The notes under the pieces were generated by a model. It did no database searches, was not told the origin of the DNA, and worked only from the letters and a program-made list of their open reading frames with translations. Below, one piece after another: positions 56,602-64,000 of a stretch of DNA of 64,000 nt. The DNA is taken from NCBI RefSeq assembly GCF_002174125.1, contig NZ_NEXX01000001.1, positions 372,001-436,000 of the forward strand. Reading direction: 5' to 3'. The DNA is from Acinetobacter populi (GTDB lineage: Bacteria > Pseudomonadota > Gammaproteobacteria > Pseudomonadales > Moraxellaceae). How positions within the stretch are numbered: the first letter of the stretch is position 1; every line of letters starts with the position of its first letter. The translations under genes and the position numbers were made by a program.

Positions 56602-57417
56602 CTAAACTGATAATACCGCTTGATGAAGTTTCTCCAAACCTTCGGTCATTTGCTGTTGTACTTCTGCACTTAGACTTTCCAGCGTATGACCTGTTGTATC
56701 AATTGAAGGTAAAGCAACCAGATGTGCCGTCACTTGCTCCATCTGTAACACATGGGCAATGTTTTCGATAAAGGTCTGATCATCGATAAATGGTACCACA
56801 TGATCTAGTTCCCCTTGTGCATTGATATAGCAAATCAGGCAAATCTGTACTGGTTTGTTGGCTTCAATTGCCGCCCCCAATAATTTACCATGTACTTTTT
56901 TAATCGAGTGACCATCGCTGGTTGTGGCTTCGGGGAAAAATAGAACTGGAATACCCTGTTTTAGAAATGACGCAATTTGTTCACGAATTTTGGCTGAATC
57001 GCCCGAACCACGACGGATAAATAAAGTACCGCCCCAAGCAGCGAGTTTACCCAGAATTGGCCAGGATTGAACCTCTGCTTTTGCCAGAAAAAATACCCGT
57101 GCACCCGTACCCAAGACCGCCACATCCAACCAGGAAATATGATTACTGACCCAAAGCGCAGTATGCCGTGGAATATGTCCATGTACCTGAACTTTTACAT
57201 TAAAAACTTCACCCAAACGACGGCAAAAGTACTGCACATAACGAGTATTTTCCGGATTATTGGGTTGCTTATATAATTGATGCCGAAAAATCAGATAAAA
57301 ACCTTCACTCACTACGGTTAAAACATGTGCCGTTTTTTTACTATAAAGAAAGAATTTTGATAACACATTTCGATGTGGAATATGTTTTTCTGTCATGGGT
57401 ACAGACTGAACCGTCAT
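56602..57417 (-). CDS. 1-acyl-sn-glycerol-3-phosphate acyltransferase-like (PlsC family)
   Basis: A 271-residue acyltransferase. The HX4D motif is NHISWLDVAVL (about residues 92-102), the second block is GTLFIRRGSGDSAKIREQIA and the third FFPEATTSDG (about 160-169). The enzyme places an acyl chain on lysophosphatidic acid or a related glycerolipid at the inner membrane. It is longer than minimal PlsC and has a basic N-terminal segment. The next gene, hflX, is divergent. Confidence 0.87.
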   Translation of the reverse strand: MTVQSVPMTEKHIPHRNVLSKFFLYSKKTAHVLTVVSEGFYLIFRHQLYKQPNNPENTRYVQYFCRRLGEVFNVKVQVHGHIPRHTALWVSNHISWLDVAVLGTGARVFFLAKAEVQSWPILGKLAAWGGTLFIRRGSGDSAKIREQIASFLKQGIPVLFFPEATTSDGHSIKKVHGKLLGAAIEANKPVQICLICYINAQGELDHVVPFIDDQTFIENIAHVLQMEQVTAHLVALPSIDTTGHTLESLSAEVQQQMTEGLEKLHQAVLSV

Positions 57418-57594
57418 GTTGTTGTTCGCTCTTACTTTAGCTTAGTCGTTAAACATAATCTATTTTTTCATTTTATTAAAGTTCCGAATATTCCAGTTTT
57501 ATCATTTTATTTCCTTATTCCTTACTTCTGTGAGAAGCACACTTAACAATAAAAAAATGCAGTTTAGTTAAAATTTTCCTACAATGGTCCTTCA

Positions 57595-58953
57595 ATGGAT
57601 GGAGAATATCACTACGTGCAATCTTTTGAACCACAACAAAATGCAGAACTGGCTTTACTGGTCAGTGTCAATGTACACATTCTCAATGATCTGGATGCCG
57701 AAGAATTTGCCTTACTGGCACAATCGGCAGGTGCAACGATCTTTGACCACATCACCACCCAACGACAACGCCCGGATCCCAAAAGTTTTATTGGTTCAGG
57801 CAAAGCAGAAGAAATTGCAACACTGGTTCAAGAACATGATATTCAACTGGTCATTTTTGATCATGCTCTATCCCCTGCTCAAGAACGTAATCTGGAAAGA
57901 ATCCTGAAATGTCGGGTGATTGATCGTACAGGATTAATTCTGGATATCTTTGCACAAAGAGCACGTACCCATGAAGGTAAATTACAGGTTGAACTGGCCC
58001 AGTTACAGCATCTGGCCAGTCGATTGGTGCGTGGTTGGGGCAATATGGAGCAACAAAAAGGTGGAATTGGTTTACGAGGTCCCGGGGAATCACAACTGGA
58101 AACAGACCGCCGTCTCATTCGGGTACGGATCACACAGCTGAAGGACAAATTACAAAAAGTCCGCCAGACACGTCTACAAGGTCGTGCTGCAAGGCAAAAA
58201 GCTGCCATTCCTACGGTTTCACTGGTTGGTTATACCAATGCTGGCAAATCCACGTTGTTTAATACATTGGCACAAAGTGATGTCTATGCAGCCGATCAAT
58301 TGTTTGCCACCCTTGATCCGACCTTACGCCGTGTAGAATGGGCCGGCTTGGGACCGGTAATTCTGGCCGATACCGTGGGATTCATCAAAGACCTACGCCA
58401 CTCATTGGTTGATTCGTTCCGGGCAACACTGGAAGAAACACTGGAAGCGACCTTACTACTCCATGTGATTGATGCCAGCAGTCCAGATATGCTTGAGCAA
58501 ATTGAAGCGGTAGAAACCGTACTTAAAGAAATCGGCGCAGATATTGCAATTTTACGCATTTATAATAAGATTGATTTATCTGGCGATGAAGCAAAAATTG
58601 TCTATGCCAAACCGCATGTGCCAGATCGTGTTTATGTTTCAGCACATACAGGCCAGGGACTGGATTTATTACGTCAGGCTGTACAGGAAGCCCTACTCGG
58701 GCAATTGCAGCAATTCAACCTATGCTTAGCGCCACAACATGGCAAATTGCATAGTCAACTCCATCACCTACAGGTGATTCAATCCGAACATTATGATGAT
58801 CAGGGAAACCTGCATTTGACCGTGCGTATCGCAGCAGAAAAACTGTTGCAGCTCATTGGTCAAAATCATTTTGATCTGGACAGCATTTTAGGTGAACAGG
58901 CAGCACAATTTAAACCTGAGCTAGAAGCCTTTGAACAAACTTTAATGTCTTAA
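57595..58953 (+). CDS. hflX: ribosome-associated GTPase HflX
   Basis: A 452-residue GTPase that rescues or splits stalled 70S ribosomes. The N-terminal HflX domain includes GSGKAEEIATLVQEHD; the coiled linker region has QKGGIGLRGPGESQLETDRR. The GTPase domain has G1 GYTNAGKSTLFN, G3 DTVGFIKDLRH and G4 NKID. A TACAAT at 57580-57585 is a plausible -10. It would place the transcript start almost at the ATG, so a GTG at 57616, with GGAG 11 bases upstream, is a real alternative (445 residues). I keep the ATG. Confidence 0.93.
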   Translation: MDGEYHYVQSFEPQQNAELALLVSVNVHILNDLDAEEFALLAQSAGATIFDHITTQRQRPDPKSFIGSGKAEEIATLVQEHDIQLVIFDHALSPAQERNLERILKCRVIDRTGLILDIFAQRARTHEGKLQVELAQLQHLASRLVRGWGNMEQQKGGIGLRGPGESQLETDRRLIRVRITQLKDKLQKVRQTRLQGRAARQKAAIPTVSLVGYTNAGKSTLFNTLAQSDVYAADQLFATLDPTLRRVEWAGLGPVILADTVGFIKDLRHSLVDSFRATLEETLEATLLLHVIDASSPDMLEQIEAVETVLKEIGADIAILRIYNKIDLSGDEAKIVYAKPHVPDRVYVSAHTGQGLDLLRQAVQEALLGQLQQFNLCLAPQHGKLHSQLHHLQVIQSEHYDDQGNLHLTVRIAAEKLLQLIGQNHFDLDSILGEQAAQFKPELEAFEQTLMS

Positions 58954-59006
58954 AGTTAATACAGCACAGATGTCAGGATTTAAAACCAGACATTGGGGTT
59001 ATTTTT

Positions 59007-59372
59007 ATGAAGACTAAATTTGACTGGTCTGCATTATTGCTGACCATTCTACTTATTGTCGTGGTACGTGAATTTTCAGTCTGGTTAATGTCTTTGTTTG
59101 GTCATCCCGAACTCGGGAATTTAATCGGTCTAGGACTATTACTGATCGGTCTTATTCTGGTCCGCAGATTTGGAGTCATTCCATTACGCATGATTGATGC
59201 CAACGCATATCTAATGCGGGAAAGCGCATTGGCATTCTTACCCGTTGCAGGCGGTTCAATCTTAATGCTGATTGTGATGGGGAAAGAAATTCCCCTATTC
59301 CTGTTTGTCATGGTGTTTAGCACCTTGGTCCCGCTTTGGGTCTATGCAAAACTTGCCAAACGTTGGCTATAA
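59007..59372 (+). CDS. LrgA/CidA-like holin-like membrane protein
   Basis: A 121-residue protein with four hydrophobic segments (about residues 10-28, 33-50, 73-92 and 94-115). The pattern GNLIGLGLLLIGLILVRRFG and LMRESALAFLPVAGGSILML matches LrgA/CidA proteins, which have been modelled as holins or as pyruvate-related transporters. It starts ATG after TTGGGGTTATTTTT. Its partner gene follows after 36 bases. Confidence 0.78.
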   Translation: MKTKFDWSALLLTILLIVVVREFSVWLMSLFGHPELGNLIGLGLLLIGLILVRRFGVIPLRMIDANAYLMRESALAFLPVAGGSILMLIVMGKEIPLFLFVMVFSTLVPLWVYAKLAKRWL

Positions 59373-59408
59373 ATACATCTGGAATCAATAAAATAGGGAT
59401 ATATCACC

Positions 59409-60101
59409 ATGTTTGATCACGTACCTGATAGCCTCATGGTTCTGATTGGTTTTCTAATCACTTTAGTGGCTTATTTTATGGGCAAATTGACCTATAAATA
59501 TATTCCTAAAGTACCGCTTATTGTTTCAGCCATGATTTGGTTAATTATTCTATTGTGGTTATGCTCATGGAATTACAATGATTATATGGGTCATGTAGAA
59601 CCATTATTTAGTCGGCTATTAGGCTATGTCACAGTTGCACTGGCCATTCCACTGGCTGCAATGCGTCTCGATGATTTACCCCTTAAACCCATGATTGCGA
59701 TTCTGGTCTTTGCCAGTATCAGTGCTGTTGTACTACCAATGGGGCTGGCCTATTTATTACATCTCTCAGAACCAACAATCCTAGCCTTTGCAACCCGTGC
59801 AGTCACCACACCTGTTGCACTCAACATTGCAACACTATTACATGCACCTTTAGCCCTCGTCACTTTAATTGTGATCTTATCCGGTGTGATTGGGGCGGCC
59901 TTTTCATCATTGATTTTAAGAAATATCAATGATGAACGTGCGTCTGGACTGGCATTAGGCTTGGCTGCTCATGCGATTGGCACAGTACAGGCATGGCAGC
60001 GTGGTTTTGTTGCCGGACGATATGCAGCTTTTGGTATGGCTGTAAATGCTGTACTGACATCAATCTGGGTGCCACTGGTTTTTCAATTGTTTAAAGGGTA
60101 A
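59409..60101 (+). CDS. LrgB-like antiholin/transport membrane protein
   Basis: A 230-residue polytopic protein (about seven spans). The LrgB signature is clear: FATRAVTTPVALNIATLLHA near residues 133-152, RNINDERASGLALGLAAHA near 175, and AAHAIGTVQAWQRG. LrgA-LrgB pairs influence autolysis in Staphylococcus and pyruvate uptake in other bacteria. AATAGGGATATATCACC precedes the ATG. The adjacent LrgA-like gene gives strong support. A long perfect hairpin begins just past its stop. Confidence 0.88.
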   Translation: MFDHVPDSLMVLIGFLITLVAYFMGKLTYKYIPKVPLIVSAMIWLIILLWLCSWNYNDYMGHVEPLFSRLLGYVTVALAIPLAAMRLDDLPLKPMIAILVFASISAVVLPMGLAYLLHLSEPTILAFATRAVTTPVALNIATLLHAPLALVTLIVILSGVIGAAFSSLILRNINDERASGLALGLAAHAIGTVQAWQRGFVAGRYAAFGMAVNAVLTSIWVPLVFQLFKG

Positions 60102-60106
60102 ATGTT

Positions 60107-60144
60107 ATGGCTAAAAATGATAAGAAATGATCATTTTTAGCCAT
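60107..60144 (+). terminator. perfect 15-bp hairpin after the LrgB-like gene
   Basis: ATGGCTAAAAATGAT (60107-60121) and ATCATTTTTAGCCAT (60130-60144) pair perfectly around an 8-base loop, six bases after the stop. There is no clear T run afterwards, so it may stabilise or cap the mRNA 3' end rather than terminate on its own. Confidence 0.6.
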
Positions 60145-60398
60145 AGTCATAAAGAAAAATTAAAAATAGTCCATTAAAAATATAAAATACATCACACTAA
60201 TATATTTTATTAAAAATCTCATCACACAAAATAATAAATAGGAATTATATAAATTTATACTTTATAGATCATACTAATAGCGATATTGTATTTAAATATT
60301 AAAAAGAGAATAATATGAACGCTACTATTTTATTTACTCAGAACTGTTTAACAGTTAACATTATAAATGAGACTTTTTATTACTAAAGGAAGAGTACA

Positions 60399-60857
60399 AT
60401 GAAGTTATTCAAAAATATATTGCTACTCGGCAGTTTATTGATGATGTCAGGACATCTCTTTGCGGCTGAAGATATTACTGGTAAATGGCGCAGCATTGAT
60501 GATAAAACTGGTTTTAGTAAAGGCATTATCGAAATTACTAAAGATGCCAGTGGTGTCTATACAGGAAAAATCATTGAGGTGATTCCACGTCCCGGCTACA
60601 CCCCAAAAATTGTTTGTGATCAATGTACAGGTACATTAAAAAATAAACCGATACTGGGCTTACAAATTTTAAATAACATGAAAAAATCTGCAAAAAATGA
60701 TCTGGAATATGAAGGCGGAACCATTCTTGATCCATTAAATGGTAAAGTCTATAAAAGTAAAATTAAACTGAATAGTACTGGCACACGAATTACGATGCGC
60801 GGTTATGTTGGCGTTGAAGTGGTCGGCCGTAGTCAGACTTGGATCCGTCAAGACTAA
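60399..60857 (+). CDS. exported DUF2147 protein
   Basis: A 152-residue exported protein with a signal peptide to about residue 22 (LLMMSGHLFA, then AEDITG). The DUF2147 pattern is full: DITGKWRSIDDKTGFSKGII, TGKIIEVIPRPGYTP, CDQCTGTLKNKPILGLQIL and the C-terminal YEGGTILDPLNGKVYKSKIK with GRSQTWIRQD. A CxxC pair (CDQC, about residues 71-74) is present. The family is a beta-barrel-like periplasmic protein of unknown function. AAAGGAAGAG precedes the ATG. Confidence 0.87.
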   Translation: MKLFKNILLLGSLLMMSGHLFAAEDITGKWRSIDDKTGFSKGIIEITKDASGVYTGKIIEVIPRPGYTPKIVCDQCTGTLKNKPILGLQILNNMKKSAKNDLEYEGGTILDPLNGKVYKSKIKLNSTGTRITMRGYVGVEVVGRSQTWIRQD

Positions 60858-60919
60858 ATGATCTACTTTACGTCATTTATAATGATTTAATTTTAAAGTT
60901 TATAGACCAAAATAAAATT

Positions 60920-60955
60920 AAAAATTAGGGCGAATTAATTGGTCCTAATTTTTTT
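60920..60955 (+). terminator. terminator of the DUF2147 gene
   Basis: AAAAATTAGG (60920-60929) and CCTAATTTTT (60944-60953) pair perfectly, followed by T. It is 62 bases after the stop. The arms are also A/T-rich at the other end, so it may work in both directions. Confidence 0.7.
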
Positions 60956-61146
60956 CTAAAATTTAATATAATTTTAGATATAATCCATCATAGATAAATC
61001 GGAAAATATGAAATCATCAAATGATCCCGTCTAAGATTATCCTAAAGCACGATGAAATTTGATTATTTTAGCTGCACCACTATTGACTTGATAAAAAAAC
61101 GCTTACAATCTCCATAAGGATCACAACATCTCTTAGAAATAATTTT

Positions 61147-61803
61147 ATGATACTGAAAAAAAACAAATCTCCCCTGCCAAATCAGTTGCAATTGGTCATT
61201 GTAAAGACAGTGGCGCTATTTTTGTTTATTTTTAGCTCCTTATGCTCAACGTCTATCTTTGCAGAAACACTGCAACAGCCCAAAACCATGTATTACCGTT
61301 ATTATGATAACAATGGTGTGGCGACAGTCAGTAAAAATGTTTCCCCAACCCATATTCGCCGCGGTTATGAAGCGCTGGATCGGAATATGGCGGTGATTTA
61401 TAAAGTACCTGCCTATAGCGTTGAAGCAGATCTTAAACAGGAACGTACCCGGGCAAAACAATCGGAAGAAGCCAGAAAAGATCAGGTCTTAAAACGCTCC
61501 TATCGCAATGTTGCTTATGCAACTCAAAAAAAGAAAGAAGCCCTTGCCGTATTACAAAAACAGATTGATCAACAATATCAACAGATGCGTCAATTACAAA
61601 CAGATCGCGGTAACTACCTTAAACAACGCTCAAATTACATACTGGATAAAAAGCCTGTTCCGGCACAGCTACAAAAAACTTTAGATAATAATGCGCTGCA
61701 TATTAAAAATACCCGTAATACCATTGAACAGTTAAAAAGCACTTATGTGAAGCAAGAACAGCAATTTGATTACATTATTAGCCGTTTACAAAGAATGGAA
61801 TAG
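61147..61803 (+). CDS. exported coiled-coil protein with DUF4124-like N-terminus
   Basis: A 218-residue exported protein. The hydrophobic segment (about residues 21-41, ending SIFAE) is a signal sequence with a long basic lead. MYYRYYDNNGVATVSKNVSP resembles the start of DUF4124 domains (a short beta unit reading 'Y-x-x-x-D-x-x-G'). From about residue 100 the rest is a long charged coiled coil, including EALAVLQKQIDQQYQQMRQL. I do not know its job. It lies 35 bases before the RND adaptor gene on the same strand with no terminator, so it may be the first gene of that operon. Confidence 0.72.
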   Translation: MILKKNKSPLPNQLQLVIVKTVALFLFIFSSLCSTSIFAETLQQPKTMYYRYYDNNGVATVSKNVSPTHIRRGYEALDRNMAVIYKVPAYSVEADLKQERTRAKQSEEARKDQVLKRSYRNVAYATQKKKEALAVLQKQIDQQYQQMRQLQTDRGNYLKQRSNYILDKKPVPAQLQKTLDNNALHIKNTRNTIEQLKSTYVKQEQQFDYIISRLQRME

Positions 61804-61838
61804 TTTTTATAGTGAGGCTATTCTTGATTTAATTCATT

Positions 61839-62963
61839 ATGAACGATTTTATGCGTCCAAAGATTAAAATAAATTCTCTACTCATGTTCATTGGCCTTCA
61901 TCTGTTCTGTATGGGATTATTAGGTTGTGATAAATCATCACAACAACAGCAAAGTGAAAAAACCTCAAGTACAACTCCAATTGATATTATTGCGGCAGAT
62001 CTGGTAGCAGTCAAACAAGGTTACCTACAACAAAAAACCACCTTTACCGGCAGCATACAAGCAGTCAATCATACCAGTATTCAGTCACAGGTTTCTGCCA
62101 CCGTGTTGCAGGTTTCTGCCGATGTCGGGCAAATGGTCAACAAAGGTCAACTGTTGGTTCAACTAAATAATCAGGATAATGCTGCACGACTGGCGCAGGC
62201 GAAGGCCAATCTCGCCGCTGCCGAGGCGCAGGCAACCCTAGACCGCTCATTAATGGATCGAAAAAAACGCTTGTTTGATCAGGGCTTTATTGCAAAACTG
62301 GAGTGGGAACAAAGCCAGGTCGAATATAAGGCACAACTAGAAAATGTCAAAGCACAACAGGCCAATGTCGATATCGCAGCCAAAGCAGCACAGGATGCTG
62401 TGATCCGTAGTCCAATTTCAGGCTATGTCACCAGTCGTCAGGTCAATGTCGGGCAAACCATTGCGATGGGACAAACGTTATTTGATATAGTTGATCCTAG
62501 CCAGCTTGAAATCAAAGCCAATCTTGCTGCCAGTGATCAAGGCAAAATTGCTGTTGGACAAAAAATTAATTTCCGTATTCAGGGCAATCCCACCCTGTTT
62601 CCTGCACAGATTAGCCGGATTTCTCCGGTTGCCGATACTGTCAGTCGCAACATCGAGTTTTTTGCCCGACCTCAAACCAGTCTCAAGCAACTTAGTATTG
62701 GTGCCTTTGTCGAAGGTGAGATTATTCAGCAAGGCAATATTGAGGGACAATTAATCCCGCTTGCCAGTGTACAGGATGTACAGAAAAACCCATTTGTTTG
62801 GGTGGTACGGGACAATAAAATCCAGCGCGTGAATATTGATGTGTTACAGCTTGATCAGCAACAGGAACTAGCATTGGTAAAAGGTCTGCATGCAGATGAT
62901 CAGATCAGTCTGGTTAAATTTACACCGCAACAGCAAGACCGATCAGTTCATATAGAAAAATAA
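61839..62963 (+). CDS. RND efflux periplasmic adaptor (membrane-fusion lipoprotein)
   Basis: A 374-residue lipoprotein adaptor, cysteine in the lipobox LLGC near residue 30. The order is standard: barrel-sandwich hybrid (TTFTGSIQAVNHTSIQSQVS), an alpha-helical hairpin around residues 115-180 with RKKRLFDQGFIAKLEWEQSQ, and AVIRSPISGYVTSRQVNVGQ closing the lipoyl half. A beta-barrel domain (LEIKANLAASDQGKIAVGQK) and a C-terminal membrane-proximal part follow. I see no strong ribosome binding site before the ATG. It is followed by the RND permease gene after 45 bases. The substrate is unknown. Confidence 0.88.
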   Translation: MNDFMRPKIKINSLLMFIGLHLFCMGLLGCDKSSQQQQSEKTSSTTPIDIIAADLVAVKQGYLQQKTTFTGSIQAVNHTSIQSQVSATVLQVSADVGQMVNKGQLLVQLNNQDNAARLAQAKANLAAAEAQATLDRSLMDRKKRLFDQGFIAKLEWEQSQVEYKAQLENVKAQQANVDIAAKAAQDAVIRSPISGYVTSRQVNVGQTIAMGQTLFDIVDPSQLEIKANLAASDQGKIAVGQKINFRIQGNPTLFPAQISRISPVADTVSRNIEFFARPQTSLKQLSIGAFVEGEIIQQGNIEGQLIPLASVQDVQKNPFVWVVRDNKIQRVNIDVLQLDQQQELALVKGLHADDQISLVKFTPQQQDRSVHIEK

Positions 62964-63008
62964 TATCTGCCAGCATCAAATGCTGCCATTTAAATAAGGA
63001 TTAACATC

Positions 63009-64000
63009 ATGTGGTTTACACGAATAAGTATTAAATATCCTGTGTTCACGATCATGATGATGCTGTGCTTTCTCGTGCTTGGCTTTGCATCATGGCAACG
63101 CATGAATGTTGAAGAATTTCCGGATGTCGATTTTCCATTTGTTGTGGTTCATACTACCTATGCTGGTGCATCGCCGGAAGTGGTTGAAAGCGAAATTACC
63201 AAAAAACTTGAAGAGCAAATTAATACCTTATCTGGTGTTAAACAAATCATTTCTACATCAAGTGAAGGCTTGTCCACCATTGTTACCGAATTTAATCTTG
63301 ATGTGAATTCGTCGGTTGCGGCACAGGACATGCGAGATAAAATTGCGCCGATCACTGCACAATTCCGCGATGAAATCGATGATCCTGTGATTGAACGTTA
63401 CGACCCTTCTGCCAGCCCAATCATGTCGGTGGTATTTGAATCCAACAACATGGACATCCGTGATCTGAGCGATTATGTGGATCAATATCTATTACCACAA
63501 CTCCGCACAGTCGCTGGCGTAGGTCGTGTTGATATGATGGGCGATATAAAACGCCAGATTCGAATTGAAATCGATCCAATGCGTATGCAAAGTTACGGAA
63601 TTGGTATCAATCAGGTCATACAAGCATTACAAAGCGAAAATACTCAGATTCCAAGTGGTACTTTAAGCAATGCAAACCGCGAATTGGTGGTTGAAATTCA
63701 GGCCAAGTTTAAACAACCTGCCGATTTCAATACACTGGTGGTTGCCAATCGTAATGGGGTTGCGATTACACTTGATCAGATTGCCACCATACAAGACAGT
63801 CAGGCAGAACAAGAAACCAGTGCATTTTTAAATGGTAATGCTGCACTTTCGGTTGATATTTTACGTAATTCCGATGCCAATGTAATTAATGTTGTCGATG
63901 CACTCTATAAACGTCTGGATACCATTAAAACCCAACTCCCCGAAGGAACAACCCTAACCGTGGTATCTGATACCTCACGGGGAATTCGCGCATCGATCAA
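63009..64000 (+). CDS. RND efflux permease, 5' part (cut by the window end)
   Basis: The first 330 codons of an HAE1-type RND permease. It begins MWFTRISIKYPVFTIMMML with a first span to about residue 30, then MNVEEFPDVDFPFVVVHTTY, the start of the periplasmic porter domain. The pair GVKQIISTSSEGLSTIVTEF and LPQLRTVAGVGRVDMMG corresponds to the porter subdomains PN1/PN2, and IRIEIDPMRMQSYGIGINQV follows. AAGGA lies eight bases upstream of the ATG. The frame stays open to base 64000. With the upstream adaptor it forms a second RND pump separate from AdeIJK. No outer-membrane channel gene is seen inside the window. Confidence 0.9.
   Translation, partial: MWFTRISIKYPVFTIMMMLCFLVLGFASWQRMNVEEFPDVDFPFVVVHTTYAGASPEVVESEITKKLEEQINTLSGVKQIISTSSEGLSTIVTEFNLDVNSSVAAQDMRDKIAPITAQFRDEIDDPVIERYDPSASPIMSVVFESNNMDIRDLSDYVDQYLLPQLRTVAGVGRVDMMGDIKRQIRIEIDPMRMQSYGIGINQVIQALQSENTQIPSGTLSNANRELVVEIQAKFKQPADFNTLVVANRNGVAITLDQIATIQDSQAEQETSAFLNGNAALSVDILRNSDANVINVVDALYKRLDTIKTQLPEGTTLTVVSDTSRGIRASI

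Overview
The window looks like chromosome of an Acinetobacter species. The base composition is low in G+C. It carries the genus-typical adeIJK efflux operon with a PAP2 phosphatase gene in front, an ispB/rplU-rpmA locus with a Gcr-type membrane protein gene downstream of ispB, and valS, serS and a fused cysG in typical gammaproteobacterial form. The last gene is cut by the window end (an RND permease from 63009).

Layout. 1-5.3 kb: GNAT acetyltransferase, NUDIX hydrolase, a 28-codon remnant of a P-loop kinase gene, a thiolase plus hydratase/dehydrogenase beta-oxidation pair, and a small coiled-coil protein. 5.6-9.3 kb: two overlapping ABC half-transporter genes behind a near-perfect Fur box. 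9.3-14 kb: a YfaP-like TPR protein, a METTL25-type methyltransferase, a hemolysin III/PAQR protein and an MHS-family MFS transporter. 14.3-19.8 kb: a PuuP-like permease (TTG start, possible sigma-54 promoter) and the aspT-aspD aspartate/alanine exchange and decarboxylation pair. 20-23.4 kb (minus): serS, cysG and trmL, with two 34-bp imperfect repeats between cysG and trmL. 23.5-26.8 kb (minus): two RsiV-like lipoproteins and two YbjQ-family proteins, with a PIN-type toxin-antitoxin pair among them. 26.9-33.4 kb (minus): PAP2 phosphatase, adeI, adeJ, adeK. 33.8-38.8 kb: gcr-like gene, ispB, rplU-rpmA, lolA. 38.9-41.2 kb (minus): HD-GYP phosphodiesterase, SDR oxidoreductase, unknown protein. 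41.3-45.1 kb: valS followed by a RelB/ParE-like toxin-antitoxin pair and then a second copy of the last 204 bp of valS. 45.2-49 kb: sterol-desaturase-family hydroxylase and a short UvrA-like ATPase. 49.7-52.9 kb: gltIJKL glutamate/aspartate importer. 53-60.9 kb: small secreted cysteine-repeat protein, metallophosphoesterase, phospholipase D lipoprotein, PlsC-type acyltransferase, hflX, LrgA/LrgB-like pair, DUF2147 protein. 61.1-64 kb: coiled-coil exported protein and the start of a second RND efflux operon.

How parts work together. The glt importer and AspT/AspD both handle acidic amino acids: the first imports them with ATP, and the second can turn aspartate into alanine plus CO2 while helping the proton motive force. 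PAP2-AdeIJK and the second RND system are envelope export machines. LolA, the PLD lipoprotein, PlsC and PAP2 concern envelope lipids and lipoproteins.

The most unusual structure is the toxin-antitoxin cassette at the 3' end of valS. It is bounded by 204-bp direct repeats of the valS tail (about 93% identical by hand count), as if a 762-bp unit had integrated and rebuilt the gene end. I found no CRISPR array, rRNA, tRNA or complete insertion sequence.
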